A stretch of DNA of 64,000 nucleotides, taken from Hysterangium stoloniferum. Lineage: Eukaryota > Basidiomycota > Agaricomycetes > Hysterangiales > Hysterangiaceae. Under the pieces are notes generated by a model. That model did no database searches, had not been told where the DNA came from, and worked only from the letters and a program-made list of their open reading frames with translations. The stretch is from the NCBI GenBank assembly GCA_015178975.1, contig WHVD01000007.1:558001-622000 (forward strand), written 5' to 3'. This document shows positions 22,426-33,489 of the stretch, one piece after another; the stretch's first letter is position 1; each line of letters starts with the position of its first letter. The translations under genes were made by a program, and so were the position numbers.

Positions 22426-23094
22426 TCAATTCCCAATGGTAATGTCAGGGGTGCAAAGTAGCTTAACGCCCTCCAGATTTAAAAACAGAAACCCATCCTG
22501 CGACGTAAAGCCCTTATATTCCTGCGGCGTTGCCCATATCCTCGAAAAGAAAATGTCCGATCCATACTGTCGTCGTAAGACTTCTGGGATGTCCAATCCA
22601 GCATGGCCCTCCAATGGGATTTCTGCTAGTAGGGAATCCGAAGGCAACTCAGGTAACGCACCCTCCATTGCCTCTCGTGAAGAAGGTCGTTCAACATAAT
22701 CTTGCTGACCAGACGTATTCGGTGTTTTTTTCCTCACCCCTTGTGACGGATGCTCCAGGGGTGATCCAGATGACTTACTATGACCAATGTGTGTCTTTTC
22801 GGTCGTCTCTCCTAATCCTTCAGTACGTCCTTTCCTCCTTGCTCTCAACCCTACGAGTGTTGCATATGATGGACGCGTTTGATTAGCCAACCTTCCTGAC
22901 CGTCTTGGTGCTTCCTCCAATGCTACCGCTGCGGACCCCGTATACAGTGGTGTCGACACGCTGTTTAAGCCAGTTACCCCTGAACCGTAGTGCACCCCCC
23001 ATGTATCCTCCTCCATCCCTGGAATGTCAGTTACGTACTCAGATTCAGCCCTAATGGTGCCCAAAGGCTCATCGCTATAGATTCTTGATAGAGC
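22426..23094 (-). pseudogene. Gypsy pol spacer between RNase H and integrase
   Basis: Open in the same frame as the integrase except for the terminal TGA. Starts with the DALSRIYSDEPLG block typical of the RNase H-integrase connection and ends GFLFLNLEGVKLLCTPDITIGN-like, which precedes the integrase zinc finger in chromodomain gypsy elements. Upstream continuity is broken by the solo LTR at 23100-23685. Confidence 0.75.
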
Positions 23095-23099
23095 ATCTG

Positions 23100-23685
23100 T
23101 GTTACGACCCGTTCCCGGATGTTTCAATATCCGACTTCCGATATCCGACTTCCGACTTCCGATCCCCGACGTCTGACTTTCAACCTCCGACTACGGAACA
23201 TCATAGTTACCGTATCATCCGCATTCTTCCCTTGTTCTGCATCTGGTAATTTGTCCGTTGACAAGTATTCACTCGTTTGTTTGTTATATTCCCGTTACGG
23301 AATATTGTCTTCCTAATATGTCTTATTGTATTTCCGTTTTAAGAACACTTCCGTTTCCGTCTTATTATGGTCTTAGTTTGTAGTACAATAACAAGCAGAC
23401 TTATATTAGTTTCAGCGAATTTGTACTTTACCTTAGATCTGATATCGACTTAGTTTCTTATTCCTTCTCCCGTCTTTCTGTACGCTCGATATTCGGAACT
23501 CTTTGGAACTCTGAATATCCGTATCTTCCATCATAAGTCTCTTCTCCGAAATTAAGGACATTGAGCGTTTGCGTAGAGGCGCAGCACATAAGCTGAAGCT
23601 GACGTCCTGACCCTATCTAGAAGTTTCCGACTTTCCAGTGACTTCCCGATAGTTCCGGAATAAGTTCCCGACACAGCACTTAACA
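23100..23685. mobile_element. Solo LTR, 586 bp, nested in gypsy pol, TSD ATCTG
   Basis: TGTTACGACCCG..CACTTAACA with inverted TGTTA/TAACA ends. ATCTG occurs at 23095-23099 and 23686-23690. Excision rejoins RNase H-side sequence to FADALSR on the minus strand, as expected of pol. Contains short tandem TCCGACTTCCGAT repeats near its left end. No internal protein. Confidence 0.85.
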
Positions 23686-24184
23686 ATCTGCAAACATATT
23701 CAACTTTCCAGGGATATAGTGAATCTCGAAGTTGGAATTCGTTTAGGAGATCCAGCCACCGTGTCTGCCTTGGAGACAGGTTTTTCTGCGTAAGTATATA
23801 TTCTATCCCTTTATGGTCAGTACATATTCGGAATTTTACCCCCAACAGTTGTGATCGGAATCGTTTCAATGATTCCACAATAGCCAACAACTCCTGTTCG
23901 TGGACAGGGTAGTTCTGTTGTGCCGAATTGAACTTTCCTGACCAGAATGACACTACTGCGGCAGTGCAGAGATCTTCACCTTGGCTGAGAATGCCACTTG
24001 CACCTGTCAAACAAGCGTCTGTCACCAAGTTAATGGTTTGATGACCTCGTGAGTAGTCCAACGCAATTCTATAACTGTCACGATGGGCCTGAACAATACA
24101 CTTGACGTCTTCAAAGGCACGCTGCTCTGTTGCACCCCAATGCCACTGCCTGTTTACTCCTGTCTGCGCTGCTAAAATAGCCAT
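23686..24184 (-). pseudogene. Gypsy RNase H domain
   Basis: Starts with the MAILAAQTG..WHWG block joining RT to RNase H. Catalytic-type residues: D in VTDACLTG, E in HEQELLAIVESL, D in CTDHKGIEY. It stops at the solo LTR. A few residues (PGTEN in relatives) are missing at VEYV/FADALSR, consistent with a deletion between two GAATATGT copies. Out of frame with the RT by a shift at the homopolymer near 24200. Confidence 0.82.
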
Positions 24185-24632
24185 TGGAATTCAAACCCCC
24201 CCCACAGTTGTTAGCGAGATATCCCACTGCCCCCAAAAATCCTGCCAGTAGTTGCTTATTCATCGGAATCTTCCAGTTGCCCACTGTATCGACTTTATGT
24301 GGGTCCATTTTTATACCTTTATCGTTAATGACATGCCCTAACACTGGTAACTCCGAAGCAAACAAGTGCATCTTATTGACCGCGAGGTATACTTTTTCCC
24401 GACGGAGCACAGTAAACACGGTGCGTAGATGCTTGACATGATCACTGATAGCGTCAGAGTATACGACAATATCATCCAAGTATACATCCATGAAGATGCC
24501 AATGTACGGTGCAAAAATGTGGTTCATCAATGTCTGGTAGGTCGACGGACCATTGCAATCCCCTATTTGTAATGTCAGGCTTTCCATAGTGCCATCAGAA
24601 GAGGTGAACAATGTCCAGCGGACACGAGGGGG
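24185..24632 (-). pseudogene. Gypsy reverse transcriptase, 5'-truncated
   Basis: Keeps the part from WTLFTSSDGTMESL to the YLDDIVVYS active-site motif and thumb (LGHVINDKGIKMDP, GFLGAVGYLANN). The fingers, protease, Gag and 5' LTR are missing. The run of eight Gs on the minus strand (24198-24205) shifts the frame before RNase H. The element ends at 24620-24632 in a microhomology with A exon 2. Confidence 0.8.
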
Positions 24633-25955
24633 CCTTTAAAAGGTTAATACGCAAGCATCTCACACCTCCAAGGCTCGGAATAGTAGTTTAAGAGACCATC
24701 GACTTAATGAGGTGGGGATACTTCAGCGCCAATCATTGAATACACTCAAAATACTCACCTTTTTAGACCCACTTACCCGCGTCAAATTCGACAACAGGCA
24801 TCACTTGTCTCAGAAATGTTCTGGAATTCAAGTGTTATACGGCAGAGGAAAGAAGGTGACACTGCCAATCTTATGGCATATTTGGCTTATGTCTTCTACT
24901 GGTGTCCCGGCGCTCCATGGGAAGATAGAGATCGGCCATCAACTGCAATTACGTCATCGCTTTACAATGCTGTCATCAAATCACCGCTCCACACCAACAT
25001 GAATGAGGTTGCATCGGCATTCATTCTACAAATCGCCACATATTTATCATGCCCATGCCATTCACGTACCTATCTCCTCGCCGACTTTGGGTATATCGTG
25101 GAGAAACCTTGCCCGCTGCGTCAACTGTCTGTAGAGGAGCTCACTGCGATTAGAGGTTGCATTGAATTCTGGGTACAACCGTGCGTCGCGACATCACATC
25201 ATTTCATCTGGCCCACCAAACCCACAATAGACAAAATTACTCACATCGACGTTCCTTGTTTGGATCTCCTGTACACCTTCTGGTGTGTTGCATGCACCAA
25301 GATGCCTGGTTTCTAGATATTGCTGCAGATGTATTGAAGGTTATAGTGGACGACGCAAACCACCATATAGCGTCCTTGACTCGTATTATGGATATGGACA
25401 AAACGTATTCGTATTCATTGTGGTATGGTATCTCGGGTCTGAAAACCTTCTTCTGCAACAGCACGCTTCACGCGCATCACATCAAACAACTTATTGTGGT
25501 CTATTCACTCATTGAGCCCCTCCTACGGTATGTTGAGAGTGGTTTACCTTCCGGCATCATCTAATATCCGCCCTTGAAAATCTCATCCCAGTCTGATTCT
25601 GACACACCCAAGTCAAAATTTGGCCCTCCTCTTGTCAGGAGACAAACTAATTGAGGTCATTCTGTCCCTGATCGCTGGATCTTCCGACATCGAATCCGCT
25701 TGTAGCACAGTGCGAAACCTGGATACAATTGCCATTCTCCCTCGCCTTCTCGCACATTGTGACGCAATGCGTGGCTCACTCGACGATCAATCCCTCGAAG
25801 CATTAACCCTCGCGGCGCAGTCCTTCCTTTGTGTGATCGCCACACCTTTCACCGGTGTGTGCGCAACATCTAATTCAAACTCCAGAGCAGTGTTGGAGGA
25901 CCATGGATGGCCTGCCAATTCTCTTCCACCATCCATTCCGTCCGATATTTCATAA
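24633..25955 (+). pseudogene. Family A copy 7, lacks exon 1 and most of exon 2
   Basis: Begins at GGCCTTTAAAAGG in exon 2. Exon 3 (about 24776-25256, WCPGAPW) and exon 4 (about 25310-25540) are open, and the last exon 25620-25955 ends IPSDIS. Stretch 24775-25200 is about 99% identical to 29010-29440. Without exon 1 it cannot be functional. Confidence 0.65.
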
Positions 25956-26340
25956 TTTCTGTTGGATAACACTGACACATTCTCCGAATCAAGAGGAGGG
26001 ATAGTAATATTACTCTCGCCTTTGGAAATATTTCTAATTTACGGAAAGCGACATAGTTTGAGACATTTAAAGAGCGCATATAGTCACCCTTTCCGCCTTT
26101 GTGTGCTTGGCAGCTTCTCGTTGATGCTATATACACGTTGCATATCTTCGTCGGCCGTGGTAGTGGCCATAATCAAATCCGATATATCAACGAGAATCAC
26201 CTCAAATAGAATACCAGTCGAAGGTGTCAAAGAAAGCAATGTGATAGTTAGTTGGGATAGCATAAAGCAAGTCTTTGAAGAACAGAAAGACAATACCCGT
26301 AACATTCACTCACTAAGCCATGTTGACAGTCAAATTGATC
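25956..26340 (-). pseudogene. Family B tail, minus strand
   Basis: Carries the LSQLT..LLSLTP, ILFEVILVDISDLI and INEKLPSTQRRKG segments, converging on A copy 7. Joined upstream (near 26366) to an A exon 3 fragment, the same chimeric junction as at 50355. Confidence 0.55.
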
Positions 26341-26365
26341 TAATATTTCAAATCTATGTTCTGGC

Positions 26366-26490
26366 CGGTCTACATCTGACCATCGAGCGCCGGGACACCA
26401 AATGAAGGCCCAACCTTCAGCTTGGCAGTGTGACCTTCGTTCCTGTGAATGCCACAAGCTCATACAAACTACGGACGCCTTTTTTCGAAT
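26366..26490 (-). pseudogene. Family A exon 3 fragment
   Basis: Only the SQERRSHCQAEGWAFIWCPGARW equivalent and the preceding intron/exon edge survive. Inverted counterpart of 50203-50354. Confidence 0.6.
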
Positions 26491-27352
26491 TCCAGGGGGA
26501 TAAGTGACATATGCCCTTTGTGTTCAATTCTTTCGGAATTCCAATTCCGATAATTCTTTACTTAGGTTAATTGGCGTCCATCGTGAATATGCCTGTTTAT
26601 GAGGAATCCCATAGCTCTTCATTAAAACGTTGTGCGCGTAATTGTAAGGCTGTGGGTATCAGCCTCACTCAGTAACAGACAGGACAAGATTATCGTGTTT
26701 TTCGTACTTCTCTATCTATTTTACAGATGTATGTAGTGCAGCTATTATATAGATTGTGAGATTATTGCGTGACCTTAACAACCGAGATAGGAACAGGAAT
26801 GAGGGGTCTGGAATTGTGTAGTCAAGACGAGAAGGCGAAATAGGATCTTGATCCGGTTCAACCAGGAGGACGACCATTAGGGGAGTGGGCCCGTGATCGA
26901 TTCCAATAGCGGGTTGGCACTCGATCGGGGGAATAGTGGAAAGGCGGCCAGGGGTCGCCAGTGGTCAGAGCTGCGGCTCTGTATGTGTGGTAAGGCGGCC
27001 AGGATTACAGTAATCTATATTCAATGGTAACTGATTACATGCTACTATTATTACACCGTCCTTCTAAGTACAGCAATTTGGATCAACTAAGACGGGTAAA
27101 GCCCGTATGGAAAGAAAAAGGCTCCGAGCGGCAAAGTGTGGAAATCAAAGTCTGCCGCACCGATGTATGAGTCCACAAAGCTAGGATCCAAAGTGAGAGT
27201 GGTGGGGACACTTCACGCTATGAGCCTTATGTCTCCCGTAATGATAGCTTGGACGATAGTCACCCGACTCTGACCTGATGACGCCTAAAAACCTTAGAGA
27301 CATAATGACAAGAACTCTTGATCTCCAGGACTCGTGAAATGGTCAGTTAGAG
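26491..27352. promoter_or_regulatory. A upstream region plus leader module Y, with LTR insertion
   Basis: Inverted match to 49733-50202. No gene. The upstream block (CTTAGGTTAATTGGCGTCCATCGTGAATATGCC) is split by the solo LTR 26643-27009; leader Y follows (27045-27340), leading into the B start at 27353. Confidence 0.45.
26643..27009. mobile_element. Solo LTR, 367 bp, TSD GTAAT
   Basis: TGTAAGGCTGTGG..GGATTACA (TGTAA/TTACA ends). GTAAT at 26638-26642 and 27010-27014. The uninterrupted paralogous site is visible near 50075 on the opposite strand. Confidence 0.88.
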
Positions 27353-27795
27353 ATGGCACAAGATGCGCAGACGCCGAGGGACATATTCTCCCGGATAATA
27401 GCGACAACATGTCTCACTCTGGTCCGTGTTTGCGGCACTCGGAGCACGAATCCAGGCAGGTGCTCTGAAACCTTCCGTGTAAAGAAAATAAACAGTTGGT
27501 CAAATTAAAAACTCATGAGTAAAATGGGTTTAAGTGTTGTGAGGAAGTCCGGCTATCTGCGATGCTCCAAAGTATTCCAGTTCGGGCACACTCTAGATTG
27601 CCGGGACTTCTCCGTGTGAACTGTCCGGATGAAATACCAATTTACAGATGCCTCATCTTATTCAAGACATCAGGTGTCTTTGGTGCGTCTTCCTCTTCAT
27701 TTCCCTCCCTCAAGAAATTTCGGACAACCAATCAACTCCACTTGTCATCAAAGATATTCAAGCCATGGGCACAGAATATCGGTCCAAATGAATTT
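27353..27795 (+). pseudogene. Family B copy, 5' two thirds
   Basis: ATGGCACAAGATGC start (MAQDAQTPRDIFSRI-like), CSETFR block, SGLLR..DEIPIY block, then KFRTTNQLHLSSKIFKPW open to 27790. Broken off before the third exon by A-upstream sequence. Inverted match to 49106-49732. Confidence 0.5.
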
Positions 27796-28261
27796 CTAGC
27801 TATAGCATTGTGGCTGTGCTTTATACAGGATACACAGCGTGTCATCCCTTCCTTTCAAATAAATTGACGCCCCTCGAGTGTTTCATTCGTATAGCCTCCA
27901 GGATACTCCCAGGTTCACTCACTATGGTATACACTAATTCCTGACTCTTCAAAAGATCGTCTACAGCAGAGAGCACATATGGCAGCCACGAAAGGTTTGA
28001 TGAGCCTTCACCGCATAATGTGGCAACTTCCGACTTCTTGAGGGGTAGATTTTTGGGAAATCCGGGTTTTCCGTTTGTTGAGAAGTGACATCATGTTTGA
28101 AAGAATATGTCAAATGCAGTGATGCTATCCATGACAGTACAGCCTCGGGCGCTTCGTGTTCAATTCTTTCCGCATTCCAATTTCGATAATTTTTCACTTA
28201 GGTGAATTGGCGTCCATCGTGAATATGCCTTTCTTCATTCCCAAATTGTGCATGTAATCTA
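27796..28261. promoter_or_regulatory. Family A upstream region, orphan
   Basis: Contains the AGCTATAGCATTGTGGC..GTGCT..ATACAGGATACACAGCG..TCATCCCTTCCTTT block normally lying 100-200 bases before an A start, but no A start is attached. No gene seen. Confidence 0.4.
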
Positions 28262-28593
28262 TATTTAGTCATAACTAATTACACGTTAATATTACTACAC
28301 CGCCCTTCTAAGTACAGTAATTTTCTACTAACACGGGTAAAGCCCGGATGGAAAGCAAAAGGCGTCGAGCGGCGAAGTGTAGAAAATAAAAGTTTGCGGC
28401 ACCGAGATATGATTCCACAAAGCCAGGACACAAAGTGACAGTGGTAGGGACACTTCACGGTATGAACACTATGCCTGCCATAACGATAACTTGGACGATA
28501 GCCACCCGACTCCGACCGATGAGGTCTAAAAACCTTAGAGACATAATGACGAGAACTCTCAATTGACAGGACTCGTGAAATGGTCGTTGAGAT
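28262..28593 (+). other. Leader module Y
   Basis: Second Y block in this area (AGTACAGTAATTTTC..GCGAAGTGTAGAAAA..ACTTCACGGTATGAACACTATG), ending at the B start. Confidence 0.35.
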
Positions 28594-29003
28594 ATGGCAC
28601 AAGGTGCTCCGACCCGGAGGAACATATTGTCCTGGATCATAGTGACCACATGTCTCACTCTGGTCCTTGTTTGCGGTACTCGGACAAAAATTCCAGCAGG
28701 TGCTCAAAAATGTTCCCTTTGAAGAAAATAAATGAGTTGATCAAATTGGAAACTCATGAGTAAAATGGTTTCAAACGCTGTGAGGAAGCCCGCTATCTGG
28801 GATAGTCCAAGGCATTCCAGTCCGGGCGCATTCTAGATTGCCGGGACTTCCCTCCGTGAACCGTCCCGATCAAATGTCAATTGACAGAGTCTTCATCTTC
28901 TTCAACAGATCCTGTGTCCTTGGTGCTTGCTCCTCTTCATTTTCCTCCCTCAAGAATTTTCAGACAACCAATCATCTCCACATGTGATCAAATATATTCA
29001 AGC
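28594..29003 (+). pseudogene. Family B copy, truncated
   Basis: ATGGCACAAGGTGC start, CSKMFPLKK block, intron-like block, DNQSSPHVIKYIQA equivalent. Ends inside the second conserved exon and joins A exon 3 at 29004. Confidence 0.5.
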
Positions 29004-30199
29004 TACCCACTTACCCGCGTCAAATTCGACAACAGGCATCACTTGTCTCAGAAATGTTCTGGAATTCAAGTGTTATACGGCGGAGGAAAGAAGGTGACAC
29101 TGCCAATCTTATGGCATATTTGGCTTATGTCTTTTACTGGTGTCCCGGCGCTCCATGGGAAGATAGAGATCGGCCATCAACTGCAATTACGTCATCGCTT
29201 TACAATGCTGTCATCAAATCACCGCTCCACACCAACCTGAATGAGGTTGCATCGGCATTCATTCTACAAATCGCCGGATATTTATCATGCCCATGCCATT
29301 CACGTACCTATCTCCTCGCCGACTTTGGGTATATCGTGGAGAAAACTTGCCCGCTGCGTCAACTGTCTGTAGAGGAGCTCACTGCGATTAGAGGTTGCAT
29401 TGAATTCTGGGTACAACTGTGCGTCGCGACATCACATTATTACATCCTGCCCACCAAAACCAGAACAGACAAAATTACTCACACCGAATTTCCTTGTTTG
29501 AAGATCCAATAAGGATTCTCGTGTGTTGCATCCACCAAGATTCCTGGTTTCGAAGTGTTGCTGGGGATGCATTGAAGCTTATTTTAGACGAAGCAAGCCT
29601 GCGTATAGCAACATTGACACTTCATATCGATGAGGACATGTCATATTCTCTTTTTCGCCGTATCTGCTACCTAGAAACCTTCTTCGACGACAGCACGCTT
29701 CGCACGGATCATATCAACCAGCTGAATGTGGTTTCTTCGCTCATTGAACCCCTGCTAAGGTATGTTGACAATGTTTGACCTTCCCGCACAATCTCATATC
29801 CGCCCATTCAAATATCCTACCAGTCTGGTTATGACACACACGAGTGCAACCTTTACTCTCCTCCTTTCAGGCAGGAAAATAATCGAGGTCGCTCTGAAGC
29901 TGATAGCTGCATCTCCCGACATCGAATCCGCGTGTACCATAGTGCGCAGCCTCAATATAATCGACATTCTCACTCGTCTTCTTCCACATTGTGACTCAAT
30001 GGATTGCTCAATTAATGGTCAATACTTCGGTGCCGACGTTGAACAATTTTACCTCGCGTCGTATTCCTTCCTTTGTGTGATCGCCACACCTTTCACCGGT
30101 GTGTGCGTAGCATCTCATTCAAGCTCCCGATCCGTGTTGGAGAATCATGGTTGGTCTTCCGATGCTCTTCTTCCATCCATTACGCACAATCTATCATAA
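29004..30199 (+). pseudogene. Family A copy 9, mosaic, lacks exons 1-2
   Basis: Exon 3 about 29008-29497, exon 4 about 29540-29770, last exon 29870-30199 (ends ITHNLS). The first ~430 bp are almost identical to copy 7; from about 29440 it instead follows the copy at 59302-61286 (CILPTKTRTDKI.H.EFP, FLDDAS/FDEASLRIA). Exon 4's usual donor position reads GACAATG instead of GACAGTG. Confidence 0.65.
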
Positions 30200-30549
30200 T
30201 TTCTCCTTGGTAACACCGACACATTATCCACCCAGGAGGAAGGATACTACTATTCGTCTTCAGTTAACTCCCCTTTGGCAATATTTCTAACTTATGTAAA
30301 GCTACATAGTTTGAGCAAATTAAAGAGCGCATGTTGTCACTTTTACTTTTTGTGCTTCGCAGTTTCTCGTTGATTCTATACATACGTTGCATATATTGGT
30401 GGGCGTTAGTGGTGGCTAGAATCACATACAATTTATCAACGAGAATCACTTCAAATAGAATACGACTTGGAGCTTTCAAATAATGCAGCGTATCAGTTAG
30501 TTGAGATAGCAGGAAGCAAGTCATTGAAGAGCAGTGATAGGGACACAAT
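30200..30549 (-). pseudogene. Family B tail, minus strand
   Basis: LSQLTDTL, SRILFEVILVDKL and YRINEKLRSTKSK blocks. Nearly the same as 61351-61611. Confidence 0.55.
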
Positions 30550-31100
30550 TGATGCATTGTGGCGTGATATCCTGGCTCTGAAACCCTTCTTCCCTGACCG
30601 AACATTCCTCACGGATCAGATCAACTAGCTGTATGTGGTTTCTTTGGTCATCGAGCCCCTCCTAATGTATGTTGACAAATCGTTGCCTTCCAGCATCATC
30701 TCAAATCCACGCGTTAAAATATCCTACTAGTCTGATTCTGACACACGAATTACAATTTATCGCTCCTCTTTTCAGGGAAGGAACTAATTAAGGTCACTCT
30801 GAAGCTGATAACTGCATCTTCTGACATCGAATCCGCGTGTACCACAGTCCGCAACCTTGAGATAATCGCCATTCTCGCTCGTATTCTTCCACATTGCCAC
30901 GCAATACTTGGCTCAATCACCGATCAACGCCTCGGTATCTACTTTGAAGGAGTAAACCTGGCGGCTCACTCCTTCCTTTGTGTCATCACCACATCTTTCA
31001 CCGGCGTGCGCGTAACATCCAATTCAAACTCCAGATCAGTGTTGGAGGACCATGACTGGCCAGCCGATACACTTGTTCCATCCATTCCGCACGATATATC
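30550..31100 (+). pseudogene. Family A copy 10, 3' half only
   Basis: Starts in exon 4 (TTGTGGCGTGATATCCTGG), has intron 4 with CTCCTCTTTTCAG, and last-exon sequence to IPHDIS-like. Carries in-frame stops (AACTAG in exon 4). A direct partial duplicate placed after copy 9. Confidence 0.6.
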
Positions 31101-32285
31101 ATTATTTCTCGTTGATAACACAAACCAAATTTATCCTACCCAGGAGAAGGGATAGTAGTAGTATTACTCTTGATATAACTCGCCTTTCGGCAATGTTGAC
31201 CAGTAATTTAAATTTGCCTAGTTTAAGTCAATTTAAGAGCACATATAGCCACTTTGTAACGTCTTTACATGCTTGGCAGCTTTGTTGATGCTATACTGAC
31301 CTTGTATATATTCGTGAGACCTAGTAGTCACAGGAATAAGATCCAATTTATCATCGAGAATCACTTCAAATATAATGCCACTGGGAGGTCTCAAAGAAAG
31401 CAGCATGTCAGTTAAGATGGCATGACACAAGTCATTGAAGAACACCAAAGCCCACCCGCAACGATCATTCACTAATTCATGCCGACGATTATCTCGCTCA
31501 TTTTCATCTAGTATGTTCAATATCCTTATTGGCCATCCATGAGGCACAAAACTCTGGAATAAAAGCAGGGGGCTGTACACTTTCGGCGTTAGGCGGATTT
31601 CATAACGCATTTCTCTCCGTTCAAACCTTTACCCGATACGGGAGTGCTCCGCTCCCATGGGATCCTACTTCAAACAGGTACATTCGGGAATATTCCAAAG
31701 AAGTCAAATGAGCACCCGAAACCACTTTTGAGAGTGGGTAGATCTATAACTGCTGCTTGGCGATACAGGAAAATTGGGAGGAATTTAGATACCATGATGA
31801 CTTGATGGCAAACGGTTCTAAATTAGATATAACAAAGCCTTCCGGGAGACACACATGTGATGACCGATATGCTGTGACCGCGGCTTGCTTATCCTTCGTC
31901 ACAAGTATCATTGCTTTTTGTCGGGTAATTATTGAGGTAGGAATATGAAGAGGAAGAAGCACCAAGGACACGTGATGTCTTGAAGAAGAGGATGGATGAG
32001 CAAATTGGTATTTGATCTGCCCGGCTCACGGAGGGAAGTCCCCATGATATAGCTTGCCCATCGATATTGTGGAGCGTCTGGAACATCGCCGTCTTCCTCC
32101 CAGCGCGCAAAACCATCGGAGTGATGAGTCTTCAATTCGACCAAGTTGTTTCTTGTATTTAAATGGACCCTCTTTGAGCACCTAGATGGCTTTTCTTTTC
32201 CATTACCGCAAGCAAGGAGTACTGAGACATGTAGTCGCCATTATCCAGGTGAATACGTTCCTCGCGTCTGACCACCGTCTCCCAT
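31101..32285 (-). pseudogene. Family B copy, near full length, minus strand
   Basis: Start codon ATGGGAGACGG at 32285. Middle blocks LKTHHSDGF, PLLQDI, SSSYSYLNNYPTKSND, NLEPFAIKSSW; tail INKAAKHVK near 31240. Frames alternate, so at least two frameshifts. It follows A copy 10 convergently. Confidence 0.5.
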
Positions 32286-33149
32286 CTTTCACCGACCATT
32301 GTACGCTTCCCGGAGATTCAGAGTTCTCGTCATTGTGGGGAACTTGCGCACCCCACAATACATATTAAACTATATAACTTGGCGTGTATCTATGAGTGAA
32401 CTCCTGGGGATTATATGTATTTACAGGGAAGAAAGTCTTGGAAGGGATGACAGAGATATTACCCAAAGCTATGTTAATTATATTCGAAGGTATTCTATAC
32501 TATTGTTAGGCATCAGGTCGGTGTCAAGTTACTGGGTATAAATAGACCCAATCTGAACCCCGTCAGGATCTGAACTATCCGCCCAACGTTTTATGACTGG
32601 AATGCTTGTCGAATACAATATGCAAGGGTGCTTATGTGGTACTTGTTTGTCCCTATGTCTATCTTAATTTCTATGACCCACTATACTCTATACAGCTTTA
32701 TTATGGCTGACGGATGGGTCTCGGCAAGGTTCTACAATCCCGTACTCCTATGGATCGTTACGAGACAATCATCGCTCGAGGGGAGTACAGCGACAATTGA
32801 AAAATAGATCGTTGAGTGTTTAATGCTTAGTCTCGTTCTTACCAGCTATAACACATTTAAACGACTGCATCAGGCTAATGGTACCGACCACTTCTTAATG
32901 AATTCAATGTCGACACTCACTCATCTCCATCCAGGTGGTGGAGACAGCCACACGCTGGCGACCAAACACCCATGTAGGAAGGTATTATTCTTCTATTTCC
33001 CGGAGTCATAGGTCGATTTAGACTCTCGTATTATCTAATGTCATCACCTGTAAAGGCACACCTGGTCAACTCGCTCCGCTACAAAACCAGGAGCCACTCT
33101 TTAATTGTCAAATATGTAAATACACACTGCGGGTCAGGCACGTCACGTT
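32286..33149. other. B leader variant with unassigned sequence
   Basis: Not a clear gene. A 7-bp hairpin TGTGGGG/CCCCACA sits at 32334-32357, where a paralogous B leader is interrupted. 32510-32530 resumes leader-like CATCAGGTCGG. 32880-33100 matches 54120-54300 (leader variant Z). The 32530-32880 part shows nothing I recognise. Confidence 0.3.
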
Positions 33150-33460
33150 AGATACCCAGCCGTCAATGTCTCGACTTGGACGTAATAATATATGTAATTA
33201 TGTACTAATCCACACATACCAGCCATCTTCAAAGCATTAAAATATATTCACTTCGCAAATATATTAAAAGAATTAGTGCGATATATGACTTTCGCATCAT
33301 GACCTGTGCCGGTCCAGCGAGGGAAAAAGGGAGCATAACCATGACAAAATCCAATCATATCAGGGCTTCCATAGCGATCGATGTGCAGGCTGCGGGTAGA
33401 AGGCAGATACCTACAACTCAACCTGGCAACCGCAGGAGCGTAGCACTAATTGTTACTTGG
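33150..33460. repeat. Module X
   Basis: AGATACCCAGCCGTCAA, GCATTAAAATATATTC and GCATCATGACCTG..GTCCAG blocks as in other X copies; ends near 33460 at unrelated sequence. Confidence 0.5.
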
Positions 33461-33489
33461 ACTGCGACGTGTTCATTGATGTGACTACT

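Noticed and set aside
22079-22699. 206-codon open frame on the plus strand
   Set aside because: Antisense shadow of the gypsy integrase and spacer, which carry clear motifs on the minus strand.
23100-23127. Start codon for the 233-codon frame 23127-22426
   Set aside because: The MKHPGTG start lies in the solo LTR; real pol sequence begins at DALSR.
16006-24632. One single large mobile element carrying host genes
   Set aside because: The two borders are of different kinds (cut B on the left, cut A exon 2 with microhomology on the right), with no shared ends or target duplication, so a composite rearrangement fits better.
25181-25564. A separate small protein beginning VRRDITS
   Set aside because: It is exon 4 of family A read upstream in the wrong frame across the end of exon 3 and intron 3; the same shadow recurs in every copy.
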